Source: Purpureocillium takamizusanense
Lineage: Eukaryota > Ascomycota > Sordariomycetes > Hypocreales > Ophiocordycipitaceae
Assembly: GCF_022605165.1 (NCBI RefSeq)
Contig: NC_063077.1
Coordinates: forward strand, 434,001 to 498,000
Direction: 5' to 3'
Length of the DNA: 64,000 nucleotides
Shown: piece after piece, positions 1-10,660 of the stretch
Layout of the letters: each line of letters begins with the position of its first letter
How positions within the stretch are numbered: the first letter of the stretch is position 1
Program-made: the position numbers and the translations under genes
The notes under the pieces: model-generated
What the model saw: only the letters and a program-made list of their open reading frames with translations
The model's database searches: none
Told to the model about the DNA's origin: nothing

Positions 1-1241
1 AGTCGAACCAGTCGCCCACATATTTCAGGAGGCCATTGATGTCGTCTTTGGGCAATGTGGCCAATCTTTCGACGAGCTCCATCTTGATCCGTTTTGCATG
101 TTGCCAAATGAGTGCGTCCAGGTCTGCTTCCGGTCGACGGATGGCGGCGACTGCCTCAGCAGGATAGTCGTGAGAAAAGCTGGTGATGAGGCACCGTAGA
201 TGGTCCTTGCACTGTGGATCGGCCTTGGGCCCAAACCATGGACGCAGGTTGATGGGCGTGCTGGCTGCAAACGACTTGGCCTCATCCGGCGGGAGCTGAC
301 GTGCGTACGAAACGAGCGTGAGCGCGTGAAACAAGCCAGTAAGGGTCGCTGAATGTTCCCGGCAAGCTTGTAGTAGGCTGACAACCACCTCGTGCGGGAT
401 ATCGACGGGACGGACGCGAGTTTTGTATGGAATGGCAAAGTCGATAGCTTTGCCATGCCACGGGACGACCTTGCGCGGCTTCAGGATGTCGGGGCCAAGC
501 TCGCTCCAAAGGGTCTTTGCCACGTATGAAATGCTATTTCTGAAAGGAATCGCATCCTCTTGCGCCTCTGGCAGCTTGGGAGCGTCTGGAAAGGAGAGCA
601 GATGCGGCGCGTCAGGGGAGCTGCAAGCCGGTTGGGGTGGGTCGTTCAGGGCAGACAAGAGCAGCTCATGGAATCGTCTGCCGCTGGTTCCATCCATGAG
701 AGAGTGGTGGAACGCAAAAACAATGTCGGCAAGCTGAGTTTCTCGGTCCATGTTGGGACCGGGTTGAAGGACTGCGAGGCGCCACGGTGGCCGCGTCTCA
801 AGCTCTGGCCACAATTGATCGTGGTGCCATCCCTGCTGCTCAGCAACAAGGGCCTCATATGTTTCCGTCGACTCGCACTCGAGGGATTTGAAGGAGACAT
901 GGTTGCGCAGGTCGACTTCTTTCACATGAGAGAAATGAGCCTCGTTGCTGTCCTGGCCCAGAATACCGACGCGGAGCATGGGCTGGGCGGCGACGACGGC
1001 TGCAAGAGCCGGGTACAGCTTGGCCGTGTCCAATTGAGCTTGTGCAGCTAACGACGATGCGGCTTGATACCTGCAGGTCACGGTGACGCAGCGGTATATG
1101 CCAATGTGGTGACGCGTGGACGAGAAGTGCTCACTGCGTCCGTTAACATGGGGATTCAGGAGGCCCCCTCCGCCACGGATCGGTCACGGCTCACATGTGC
1201 GACAGCCGCCGCAAAGGCGTCAGGTCAACAGTGGTAGACAT
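1..1241 (-). CDS. Alcohol O-acetyltransferase (AATase family), 3' end cut by window
   Basis: Probable acyl-CoA-dependent acetyltransferase of the ATF/AATase fold, which moves acetyl from acetyl-CoA to small alcohols. Two exons: 1195-1241 and 1-1133, with a 61-nt intron at 1134-1194 (donor GTGAGC, acceptor CAG preceded by TTAAC). Splicing joins the ATG exon to the main frame and yields the family-typical N-terminus HIEHFSSTRHHIGIYR; the main frame alone has no usable ATG before its upstream stop at 1184-1186. The catalytic HHxxxDG motif reads FAFHHSLMDGTSG near residue 158. The frame then stays open to base 1, giving about 393 residues; the C-terminus lies outside the window. Exon 1 is inferred; the enzyme family is well supported, its alcohol substrate is not. 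Confidence 0.82.
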
Positions 1242-2401
1242 GATGCTAGGACGCTCATTAAGGGATAGGCGCAGTGGCGGGATGAAGGGCGATGGCCATG
1301 AGTCTCTCAAGAGAGTTGGGAAACCCGTTTTGCGAGCTGTATGTCAGCGGAAGGCGCAGGTTTCTTGGCCCCATAGGGAGAGGCGTGTATGGACGGCGGG
1401 TGGACGCGTTTGCGTGGAGCCTGCATTGTCGCCGACGGTTGACCAAGAAGCAGGGCTGCGGCGCATGAGTTGGACATGAGGCATTACTGATGCGCATCGT
1501 CAGGCCAATGCTTAACTATTATGTATTTAGGTAGGAGGAGGGTGTTTGCAGCAGGAGCGATTTCAAGCTGCATCATCCATAGATACGAGGTACCCGGTAC
1601 TGTCGACGGCCATTCCCATCAGTCAGTCCCATCACTGGCCGTCGGCAGGCGCCACCGAGTGCCCTGCCTCAGTACCTAATAACGTGTGGTGCTGCGGGGG
1701 GACAAGTACTGTATACTTCGCGTCGCGTACCTGGTATGCCTAGCTTTCATGTACAGTGCACCGTTTCTGTGGGCAAACATCGGGGGAAACAGCCGGCCCG
1801 CCGCGCGCGCGTGAATGGAAACCAGACATGAAGCTGGGAGGCAGGTGCGAACCATACCAAGGCAACTGCAGCCCCACCTGCCTCTCAGTGACTTGACTAA
1901 CACTCGGCAGCCGGCCAAACAGGGATTGGGTGCACTGGGGAAGCAAGTCGCGACCGCCCACACGGTTGCCCATCTTGCCTGCGCGCACTCATGGAGGAGG
2001 GTACCTATGGCGGTAGCTATGCATCAAGCAGGCCAGCCTGCCCACCAACAAACGTCGCCAGACACGCGCCCCAGATTGTAGATGCAGCTCCTGTTCACAA
2101 CACAGCACAATAAAAAACAATACGACTGCGATCACAACCCCCCGGCCCGCTCTTAGCTTTCTCTCCTACCGAACCGAACGCCTAGCACACATCGCAGACG
2201 CAAGCCCACGCGCTCTTCGCAAACGCGGTCAACAACCACCATTGCGACCCGCTGCCCTTTTCCGACCTCGACAAGCTTGCCATGACGCGCCGTAACTACC
2301 AGCGCAAAACGACGCCATAGCTTCCGCGCACGCGCTACGGCAATGATCCCGTTCGCAATCTGTTGAACTGCCGGGGCCTAGCTACGGAATCAATCGACGC
2401 G
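1242..2401. other. Intergenic, divergent promoters
   Basis: Space between the divergently transcribed acetyltransferase and the gene starting at 2402. I see no convincing coding region. The last 120 bases hold two short upstream ORFs, listed separately. The stretch 2101-2240 is A/C-rich on the plus strand, as is usual for a fungal 5' leader. Confidence 0.6.
2282..2366 (+). promoter_or_regulatory. Two short upstream ORFs in the leader of the 2402 gene
   Basis: An ATG at 2282 opens a 12-codon ORF that stops at 2318-2320, and an ATG at 2343 opens a 7-codon ORF that stops at 2364-2366. Both lie within 120 bases of the main ATG at 2402. If they are in the mRNA they could lower or condition translation of the main ORF. 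The transcription start is unknown, so this is an inference. Confidence 0.35.
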
Positions 2402-5400
2402 ATGGGGCTCACCGATGGGGGCCAGGCGCCCGGAGCAGGACGCACAAGCGGATCGCGATCTGCTTCAAACGAGCTTCATGTCAGGCACGAGGGGAGAAAG
2501 CCGCTGTTCGGGGGCAACAAGAGCAGCACTCTCAGGGACGACAGCAGCCGGGCCGGAGAGTCGCCGCGGTTGGCATCAAGATTTGCCGTCGGCCCTACCA
2601 CGCGACAACCTCTCAATGCCGAGCGACGCACCAACTCGGAGCCACAAACGTCGAGGGAACGGAGAGACAGCAATAGCAATGCCAGTGTCTCGTCTTCGGG
2701 CGGCACGCGCATCCCACGACCGAGCAGCGCCACGTTCCGACAGCGGCGGCCGTTGTCGCTCTCCGAGGCGTTCAGACTGGCCGAGGACGAGGAAAGGGCC
2801 GCCCAGGGCGTCGATGGCTCGCCCAGTCCCGCTCCGCGAACCTGGCGGGCTAAGAGCGGTCAGGACGAGGTGAAACAGAGGGAGCAACTCGGCCACGACC
2901 ATCTCGACACCAAAGCGCGAAGCAAACAGTCGGAGAAACCCACCAGTAGTCTCTATTCGCGGGAGCGTTTTGAGGAACTCAAGAGTAGAGCTCGGCAGGG
3001 TCTCGGCGCTGCTACGGGCCCCGACTCTAGCGATAGCCTCAACATCCCCGCGCTGGTACCTGGCATCGAGGATGTGCCCATTCGCTCCATCGAGACCGAT
3101 GACAGGCCCGCGGGCCGGTCGCCGCTGAGGAGCGCCAAGAACCGGTCACCGCACAAGAGCTTTGGCTGGGGCGACTTCGATGAAGACTTTACGGGAGGCG
3201 ACTTGCAGATATCCGACAGCCCTAGGATCAAAGTCGGAAGCAACAAGCCTTTTGCGCACCGCCCGTCGCTGATCAGCAGCGAGGAGAAGCTCGCCATCCG
3301 TTCACCCACACGCCTGACCCAGCCCGGCTCGCACAATACCAAGCTGGACGAAATTAGGGATCGTGAGCGCGAGTTGACGAGCAAGGTGCTTGCTGAGGGC
3401 CCCCAGCCGAGACAGCGAAACTCTCATTTGGACGAGATCCGCGCACGCGAAAAGCTGGCGGAGCAGCAGATACCCGTTCCAAACCGAAATTTGCCGCGCC
3501 CAAAGAATACCAAGCTCGACGACATCCGCCAACGCGAGAATGAAGGCCTTTCGCGAAAAGCTTGGGCCGCGGCGCGTCTCGAAGAAATTCGAGAGCAAAA
3601 TTCCATGTCACGCTCACTGTCGCCCGAGGAGGCAAGGCCACAGTCAAGCGGCGAGGTGCAGGCAAAGACACCGGGGAGAATAGCCACCCGGTCCAAGTCG
3701 ACATACGAAGGAGGAGGCGAGAGGATACCCGATACGCCTGTCACCGTCTACAAGAACCAGCGCACCACGGGTCTGGTAGCCAGAGCCGAACCATCCACGG
3801 CCGCGGGCGGAGGCCCTGCCACTGAGAACCCGGACAAGAACTCGGATTCGTACGACTGGCTACGACGGCTGGCGCGGGCCACGAGCGAGAGCCCTCTTCC
3901 TGAAGCCGAAGGCAAGCAGAAAGCCGAACGGAAACCTGAGCAGCCGCGCAGTGAGCAAGACACGGCCGACGACAGGCTGCCGAAGCCGGTGCCCTCGAGG
4001 CGGCCTTCCAGCGACGAGCGCAAGCCAGCCTTGAGCACGACCACCAACGGCAGAAACGACAATCCACGGCTGACGGTGGGCTTCGCCGGTATTCCGCGAG
4101 AGCAGTCGAGCGACTCAGCTAAGAGCAAGAGGTCAAGCCTGCACTCGGACCAGGATCCGACAGACAGATACGACTCGGAGATGAAACTGTTTGCTCCTCA
4201 CGATAACCACTCAGAGCGGGGCTCTGTCCGCGCGCCGTCGCCGCCGCCGGAATCAGACGTCGAGGACAAGGTTACGGAGGCAACACCTAAGCCGCCGAGA
4301 CCCGACCCATTGACCATGCCGACGCCCAAGGTCACGGGGGCCTACGTTGAAACTCCTGCTACCATGAAGGTCGACAGGCTGCCGGAGGACGCCACGATAC
4401 CAAACGCGGCAGGCGGCAAAGTTCAGCCTCTCGCAATTTTCGGGGATAAAAAGGCGGGCATCGCGCGGAGAAGCCAAGACTACGACTCGGCATCCGACCC
4501 AGGTGTAGGCGACAAGAGGGACAGCGAAGCGACGACGACCAAGAGACGGCCCCGATCCCGGTCGCTGCCGCGTCGCAGGCCGCCTCTCAAGAACTCAGCC
4601 AAGCCTCCGTCCGTACGCGACGACCTGCTCGAGTTGCAGCGGATGCACAACATTGACGATTCAACCATGGACGACCTAGAGGATATTTTGACGGGCCGCA
4701 AGGCGGCGTCCCCGAAGCTGGAGCAGATCCTAAAGGAAATTCCCCCGAGCGCGGACAAGCCCACAGTCAAGCGCGAGTCTACCGAGGAGGTAGCGCCACC
4801 AAGCAAGAAGGTCTCCTCCGACGAGGACGAAGCGGAGGGCGAGTCGGCGCTGTTTGATCGCTTGACGCAGAGACTACGGACTGGACTCCTGGGCATCCGC
4901 AGCGCGAAGATGGGCATCGAGCGGCTCGAGGATCGGTTTACACATGCCGAAAAGAGGTCCAGCTCTCCCGGCCCAGACGCAACGAAGACTCAGGCCGTCA
5001 CACAACCCACCAAAGGCAACATGTACACCAAGCCGGCAAAACACGATGAGCAGTGCCCCGATTGTCTGGCGAAACCAGGCCCTGAGGCATCATATATTCA
5101 CCTCCCCATCCCGCGCCTGTACACAACCACGCCACAATTCCGCTTCACCTTGATAGGACTTGTGCTGTTCATTCTCTCGATTTGGTACGCGGCCGAGTCG
5201 GCCATGTGCGCTCGATACTGCCGCCCAACGTCGTGCTCGCCTTCCAAGCCGTGCATCTTCTCATACGACGACCCCACATTCGGCTCTGCCCTGCCAGTTA
5301 AGCTCGACCAGTGGACGACCGGGGGCCACGGACGGGAGTTGGTCGCGTGGGCGGCAGAGGAGTTGGGCGACTGGGCTGCCGACGTGGAGGATGCGCTGCG

Positions 5401-5662
5401 GGGGCGACACATCACCGACGTGCCGCTCCAAGGGATGCCGACGGAGCAGAGGCGGCGGCACAGGCGGCGGCTGCTCAAGAAGGGTTTTCTCCGGCCACCA
5501 CCGGATCCGACGCCCGAGCAGCAGGCCACGTGGGACTCCTGGCGGCAGACGCGACTGGCTAGAGAGCGCGCAGAGGAGGCGCGCGAAATGGGTTACGAGG
5601 TGGCCGCCGATGAGTTCGAGTACGCCGCCGCCGTCGGGGACGACCAGCCCGCGTGGGACTGA
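2402..5662 (+). CDS. Large disordered protein with LDEIR repeats and one membrane span
   Basis: Uninterrupted ORF of 1086 residues from the first in-frame ATG. I do not recognise a named family. Residues 1-900 are hydrophilic and low in complexity (Ser, Arg, Pro, Glu). Around residues 312-400 a short motif recurs three to four times: KLDEIRDRERE, HLDEIRAREK, KLDDIRQREN, then a weaker RLEEIREQN. Near residue 880 is a CPDC pair, then a single hydrophobic span (about 913-935, LIGLVLFILSIWYAAES), a Cys-rich patch just after it, and a basic Arg-rich C-terminal segment. The shape, a long charged domain anchored by one late span, would suit a nuclear-envelope or ER-anchored scaffold, but that is a guess. 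The start could lie further upstream if there is an unseen 5' exon. Confidence 0.85.
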   Translation: MGLTDGGQAPGAGRTSGSRSASNELHVRHEGRKPLFGGNKSSTLRDDSSRAGESPRLASRFAVGPTTRQPLNAERRTNSEPQTSRERRDSNSNASVSSSGGTRIPRPSSATFRQRRPLSLSEAFRLAEDEERAAQGVDGSPSPAPRTWRAKSGQDEVKQREQLGHDHLDTKARSKQSEKPTSSLYSRERFEELKSRARQGLGAATGPDSSDSLNIPALVPGIEDVPIRSIETDDRPAGRSPLRSAKNRSPHKSFGWGDFDEDFTGGDLQISDSPRIKVGSNKPFAHRPSLISSEEKLAIRSPTRLTQPGSHNTKLDEIRDRERELTSKVLAEGPQPRQRNSHLDEIRAREKLAEQQIPVPNRNLPRPKNTKLDDIRQRENEGLSRKAWAAARLEEIREQNSMSRSLSPEEARPQSSGEVQAKTPGRIATRSKSTYEGGGERIPDTPVTVYKNQRTTGLVARAEPSTAAGGGPATENPDKNSDSYDWLRRLARATSESPLPEAEGKQKAERKPEQPRSEQDTADDRLPKPVPSRRPSSDERKPALSTTTNGRNDNPRLTVGFAGIPREQSSDSAKSKRSSLHSDQDPTDRYDSEMKLFAPHDNHSERGSVRAPSPPPESDVEDKVTEATPKPPRPDPLTMPTPKVTGAYVETPATMKVDRLPEDATIPNAAGGKVQPLAIFGDKKAGIARRSQDYDSASDPGVGDKRDSEATTTKRRPRSRSLPRRRPPLKNSAKPPSVRDDLLELQRMHNIDDSTMDDLEDILTGRKAASPKLEQILKEIPPSADKPTVKRESTEEVAPPSKKVSSDEDEAEGESALFDRLTQRLRTGLLGIRSAKMGIERLEDRFTHAEKRSSSPGPDATKTQAVTQPTKGNMYTKPAKHDEQCPDCLAKPGPEASYIHLPIPRLYTTTPQFRFTLIGLVLFILSIWYAAESAMCARYCRPTSCSPSKPCIFSYDDPTFGSALPVKLDQWTTGGHGRELVAWAAEELGDWAADVEDALRGRHITDVPLQGMPTEQRRRHRRRLLKKGFLRPPPDPTPEQQATWDSWRQTRLARERAEEAREMGYEVAADEFEYAAAVGDDQPAWD

Positions 5663-6471
5663 GCGGCGACATCTGCGGTGGAGAGGATGGTGTCCAATGA
5701 CCCGACTCTGCCCTTGAAACTTCGACCATACCCCTCACCTACTATAGGCTACGACGGGCAGGTCGGTGTGTTCTCTTTGCGGCGGGCGTTTGTATCGGGC
5801 ACGGGAGAGGGTATAGCTTGGCGGAGCGTGGAGCATGGCCTGTATCCATATTCGACTTTTCTACACTTGTGCTCCTCCTCTTTTGACACTTTGAATCTGG
5901 GCGCTTCCGCCCCCAAAAAGTCTTATGACAATAAGACCATGAGATCCGGGAACGGGCAGCGAGGGGCGCACATTGGTGAGGCTTTGGGGCGCACTGGCGT
6001 TTCTTTGTTTGTTCTCTCTCGCGGCGTCATTTTTGTCCCTTTACAAACGGAGAGGCAGGCAATGGATGGATGGATGGACTTTTGCCGCTCGGTTGTTGAT
6101 GATGTACCAATACGTAGGGAGCCATGGCAAATGCAAAGCAGCGCAACGCAGTGGCGAAAAGCCAAGGCAGAACCGGAAACAAGAGCAGTAGAGGCAAGGG
6201 GCCCGGTTTGCACCGTACATGTACTGGCCCTGCTCGATTCTAGCAGCAGCAACAGTTGCAACAGAAGCTCCATTGTCAAGTCACCCCAACGGGGGAATAT
6301 GCAAAAACGCCCCAAACACCGTCCCAAATGTTCCCGCGCCGCGTGGCCCCTCTACTCTCCCCCCTTTTCTTGTAGTCCTTGTGAGCATAGCGAACCCGCA
6401 TGGCTGGCTTCCCGTCGAGCCCCTGACCAGACTCGTGCAACCCTCCGCCCGCCCCCTTTATTATCCCCCCT
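5663..6471. other. Convergent 3' intergenic region
   Basis: Lies between the stop codons of the 2402 gene and RRP1. Long ORFs cross it but have no recognisable protein character. It carries a short (ATGG)n run at about 6061-6076. I see no RNA gene. Confidence 0.6.
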
Positions 6472-7536
6472 TCAGTCTTGGATGCCGCCCCAACCGTCCT
6501 CGGAGTCGTCGTCATCGTCAACCGCAGCATCAGCCATGTTCTCATCGTCATCGCCCTCGTCAGCGTCAGCGGTGCCCCACGGCAGGCGCGCGTCGAGATA
6601 GCTCTCCTGGGCGCGGGCGCGGACGCTCTTGACGGGGCTACGGCGCAGGCGCTCCACCATGTCGCCGACGCGGGCGACGAATGCCGCGCCCCGGGCATCC
6701 TGCTGCTGCTCTCCAGCCGAGGAAGTCGTCGTTGTCAGCGGGGCGAGGCAGCCCTCGCGCTCCAGCTCGTCGACCCAGAGGTCGAGCACGTGCAGGCGCA
6801 GGCCGAGCGCGGTGCGGGACTCCTCGTCGACGTCGAAGGCGCACTGCTCGAGGACACGCAGCACGTCCTCTACAGGATCCCTGCCCTCCTTGTAGTCCTC
6901 CTCCTTGGTCTTCTCATCATCATCATCTTCGGCGGCGGCGGCATCGCAGTACCCCCGCTCGCGCACCCAGCGCAGCTGCGCGGCAAAGACGCGGCGCACG
7001 AGCAACAAGAACTTGTCCATGCGCAGGGCGTCGACGCGCGGCCACTGCGCGGACAGGACGGCCCAGAAGCCGCGCAGCCAGGGGGCCGCGCAGCGCGGGT
7101 CGCGCAGGGAGGTGAGCACGAGGGCGGCGAGGTCGGCGGCGAGGGCCTGCTGCGGGCGCGGGCGGTCCGTCATCCAGAGGGCGTAGTAGAGCCCCGTCCA
7201 GAGCTTGGCGGCGTCGGCGGCGGCGAGGGGCGGGCGCGTGGCGAGGAAGGACTGCAGCGCCGAGAGGGACTGCGTGCGGAGCTTGCGGTCTGTTTTTGAT
7301 CGACGGTTTAACCGCGTCAGCGTCTGGGCCTGTACGTGTTCTGATCTGCTGCTCGACCGGGGGAAGGGGGGGGCACCACGCCGCCTGGCTGGGCTGGACG
7401 ACACGGTTTCGGCCCTGGTTCTTGAGGCGTGCTTCAATGAGAAGAAGGGAAGACGGGGGAATGTCGACGTACCGCTCGAGGCCAGGTTCTTGATAAACGG
7501 CATCTGCGCCGCTTGGGCGTCCGCGGCGGCGGCCAT
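6472..7536 (-). CDS. RRP1: Ribosomal RNA processing protein 1 (Rrp1/Nop52 family)
   Basis: Nucleolar factor for processing of 27S pre-rRNA and 60S subunit assembly. Exons are 7473-7536 and 6472-7289, with a 183-nt intron at 7290-7472 (donor GTACGT, CTGAC branch point, acceptor ACAG). Splicing gives FIKNLASSDRKLRTQSLSAL, matching the N-terminal start of the Nop52/Rrp1 domain; without it the frame runs through Pro/Arg-rich intron sequence. The product is 293 residues. Helical Rrp1-domain segments follow (LWTGLYYALWMTDRP, RMDKFLLLVRRVF), then an acidic insert, and a C-terminus of Asp/Glu tracts typical of nucleolar proteins. The ATG at 7536 (MAAAADAQ) is preferred over the in-frame ATG at 7620. 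Confidence 0.88.
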   Translation of the reverse strand: MAAAADAQAAQMPFIKNLASSGTSTFPRLPFFSLKHASRTRAETVSSSPARRRGAPPFPRSSSRSEHVQAQTLTRLNRRSKTDRKLRTQSLSALQSFLATRPPLAAADAAKLWTGLYYALWMTDRPRPQQALAADLAALVLTSLRDPRCAAPWLRGFWAVLSAQWPRVDALRMDKFLLLVRRVFAAQLRWVRERGYCDAAAAEDDDDEKTKEEDYKEGRDPVEDVLRVLEQCAFDVDEESRTALGLRLHVLDLWVDELEREGCLAPLTTTTSSAGEQQQDARGAAFVARVGDMVERLRRSPVKSVRARAQESYLDARLPWGTADADEGDDDENMADAAVDDDDDSEDGWGGIQD

Positions 7537-9084
7537 GGCGGGCGGGCAAACGCGACACGGCGAACTCGTCTCGACTCGGATCGACTCGGCTGCCTCTTCT
7601 TTCGCTGCGCGCGCGCGCAAGGAGTCTCGACCAATGTCGAGGTCAGAATGTATATAGTTTCAAAACCGCTCGTCCGGCGCCTTGCCGTCGTGGAGCAAGT
7701 GTTGTCGTTTCTTGCAGGGTCTGCGGATCCAAGGGCCGTCGGTCGAGGTCGAAACCTTGGAATAGATGGGGGGGGGGTTGTTCGCGGGAAAGAAAAAATC
7801 GAGGTGAGCGCTCGGTGAGCGACCGCCCCACAATGCGCCAACGGGCTCGGTGTGGGAGGGGGGTGGAGCGCAATTGGCCCATAGCAAGCAAGCAAGCTTC
7901 ACCGAGGCATAGATGGTACTAATCGGGCGGGCAGCTGCACCTAGGGGGGAAAACGACTTTTGTACCCAAGCTGGGAATCGGAGCTGTCGTGCCAATGTTT
8001 AACAACGAGTCTGTGCGTACCGGTGTGCAACGATATCTCGACAGCAGGTCGGATGCAGAGGACGCGGCACGTTCAAGAGGATGGATCCTCAGTTGTAGTT
8101 TGGTTCTTACAGGCTTGCTTGCTTGCTTGCTCTCTGGGTCTGGGCGTCTATGAGCGCCGCAAGCCCAGTGCTGGACGTGTGCTCCCTTTTATGTGCTTCG
8201 TTCGTATGGAGACCATCACGCGCAGGGCGCGTCGCACAAAGACACAACAACCGGACACCTCACCTCGTATAACGTGCAAGCGGACGGGTGCAATCCAGAA
8301 AACGGGCACCACGGTAATTACCTTAGGTAGTGTGTAGCCTCCACCCTTTTTCGATATCCAATGCGCGACACCACTATCACCGCTTTCTCTCGCCAGCGTG
8401 TTTATATGCGGTACTGGTGCTAAGGTAGCTCCTGTATTCCGTACCAGGTACTAACGCACCTAGGTACCTACTTAGGCCCAGTGCCCTAATAACACCGGAA
8501 CTCTCCAGTGACAGCCCATGGCCCGTCCACGCACCAGCCACTAATCCGGATACTGCACTTACCTTGATAACCCCATGTGATATTCCATCTCAGCCACACC
8601 CGCCCGCTCCAGCGGACGTAGCCGCCTGCCTGCGTTTCGGTTCCATTCATCGCACCCATCCATCGGGCAGCCCAAACCAGCTCACCAGCTCACCTCTTCT
8701 CCCCCACTATCGTCATAGCTGTCTCGTGCATCTACCTTCCTATCCGTCTCTGCCCTCTCATTTCTCGCCCACTCACACACGGCAACTTGCAACTCCTGAC
8801 CGTCTCCCAGCTGGGCGGATTAGCTGCAGAGAGCCATCCGTCCGTCGTCCCGTCTCGCGCCACTGTACGTCAGGCTCTGTTCCCCGTCGCGTGAACCAGG
8901 TCCGTCGGTCCGTCGGTCGTCGTTCCGCCCCGCCCCTCCCCTCAACACCAACAAGAGTGCATCGTCACCGACTCGCTTCGTCGCTCGCACCCCCCCGAGC
9001 AAGGCACCCTTACTGACACCTTATCAAGTCGCCGACCCGCTACAGGAAACACATCCCCAACATCAAACGCAACTAAAGACCAAA
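7537..9084. other. Divergent intergenic region, RRP1 and E2 promoters
   Basis: No convincing gene. It contains a run of ten G at 7768-7777, a (CTTG)n tract at about 8111-8131, and one copy of the dispersed CCTAGGTACCTA motif near 8459. The 500 bases before 9085 are strongly C/T-rich on the plus strand, as in many fungal promoters and leaders. Confidence 0.6.
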
Positions 9085-9629
9085 ATGTCGACCAAGCGCA
9101 TCACCAAGGTACGTTCCCATCCAACCCCACGACGATCCTCACTCACTCATTCCTCCATTTCCTCCAGGAATTCGCCGAAGCCTCCCAATCCCCTCCCCCC
9201 AACTTCTCCATCTCCCTCCCCCCCTCGCAGTCCCTCCACACCTGGCACGTCGTCGTCTCCCCTCCCCCGCCCTCCCCCTACCACCCGGGCCGCTTCGCCC
9301 TCCTCCTCACCCTCCCCGCCGACTACCCCTTCAAGCCGCCCCAGCTCCGCTTCGCCACCCGCATCTACCACCCCAACGTCACAAACGACTCCCTCGGCAA
9401 CGTCTGCCTCGCCGTCCTCAAGCCCGACCAGTGGAAGCCCTCCACCAAGATCGCCGCCGTCCTCGACGCCGTCCGCAACCTCCTCCTCGAGCCACAGCCC
9501 GACGACCCTCTCGAGGACCGCATCGCCGACGAGTTCCGCAACGACAGGGACGCCTTTGACAGGAACGCCAGGCTGCATACCCAAAAGTACGCCATGGGCG
9601 GCGAGCCCGTCTTTCCGCCCGCGCCCTGA
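9085..9629 (+). CDS. E2 ubiquitin-conjugating enzyme
   Basis: Class I E2 that accepts ubiquitin (or a ubiquitin-like protein) on its active-site cysteine and passes it to a substrate with an E3. Exons 9085-9108 and 9168-9629 with a 59-nt intron (donor GTACGT, acceptor CCAG) give 161 residues, the normal size of a bare UBC fold. The HPN motif and active-site cysteine read YHPNVTNDSLGNVCLAVLK, followed by the usual W-K-P-S-T-K-I helix region. There is no long N- or C-terminal extension. Which E2 class it belongs to cannot be settled by eye. The exon-1/intron-1 arrangement, eight codons and then an intron, is common in fungal UBC genes. Confidence 0.92.
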
Positions 9630-10660
9630 TGATGGGAGTGGGAAATCCATCACGACCACCCCCCATTACTACCACCACCACCACCACCACCACTACTACT
9701 ACTACTACGCACCGGGATATATCATCTTCTCGGCTGGGAACTGAGGGCTCGGCGTTTTGGGTCGTGGAGCTGGTGTGCCGTCGGATCGGCACAGATGAGA
9801 AGCTCTCGCTAGGAACGCAGCCTTGGCTGTAGACGCTCGCTCAACACGAGCCAGGTCGGAAAGACCCGGACGGTCGCCGTGGGCTGAACGCTCTCAACGC
9901 TCTCTCTACAGGGAATATTTGCAAGGGCCGACTACTTTGGACGTGGACGTTCTACATAGAAAGCTTGCTTACGAGGGTCAACGTCTCTCAATGCTCTTCA
10001 CAGGGTCATGGTTGAAGGCGGCGACGCCCATCGATAGACGAGGTTTCCGCACCGTGGCACGCCAGTCACAGATACATGCGCATGTGGTGTCGTGGGCATC
10101 AACCTACTAGCTGAGCACAGCACGTAATTGAACATTTGTCTCCTCCCTCTGCTCGTCGTCCAACTGCCTGTGTGCCCCGTCATTACGTGTCCCCCCCCCC
10201 CCCCCGCTCGAGCGAGCTAGCCATGTACTCCGGGTCCCTCTATTCAAGGATTTTACATGTCCGTGTCCGTCCGTCTATGCACACCAAAACTCGCTCAAAA
10301 CAAAATTAATGTCCCCAAGCTCTCCATCCATCTGTCTCGCCCGGCAGCGTCTGCCAGACCCGTCCAAGCCGTCATCGTCATGAGTGAATCGAGAGAAGCG
10401 AATGTGTCCCGTCCCCAAGTGTTCTTGGCTGGGCGCATGCAATGCGAGGTAAAATTCAAGGAAAACCAATAGTGCGTGTAATGTCATGAGCCTCGACCGC
10501 GGTCATCGTCCCGCGCGTCGGACCCGGCGCCCGGCAGTGCCTGCGGCGCGCATGTATGCTATGTGTGAGTGTAGAAAAGACGGGCGTGAGTGACGCACGC
10601 CCCGTCAAGAATTAAAAAGGTATCAAGTCCCGTCGAAGGATCCGTGGTCGCCATCTCCTC
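9630..10660. other. Convergent 3' intergenic region
   Basis: Between the E2 and TBC stop codons. It begins with an (ACC)n/(ACT)n run and holds a run of fifteen C at 10191-10205. I see no gene. Confidence 0.6.
9664..9707 (+). repeat. (ACC)n/(ACT)n trinucleotide repeat in the E2 3' UTR
   Basis: ACC units followed by ACT units, 35 bases after the E2 stop codon. Pure trinucleotide repeat, probably length-polymorphic. Confidence 0.9.

Noticed and set aside
5678..6601. 307-codon plus ORF after the 2402 gene
   Set aside because: It runs through the 3' intergenic region and antisense to RRP1; no protein-like sequence.
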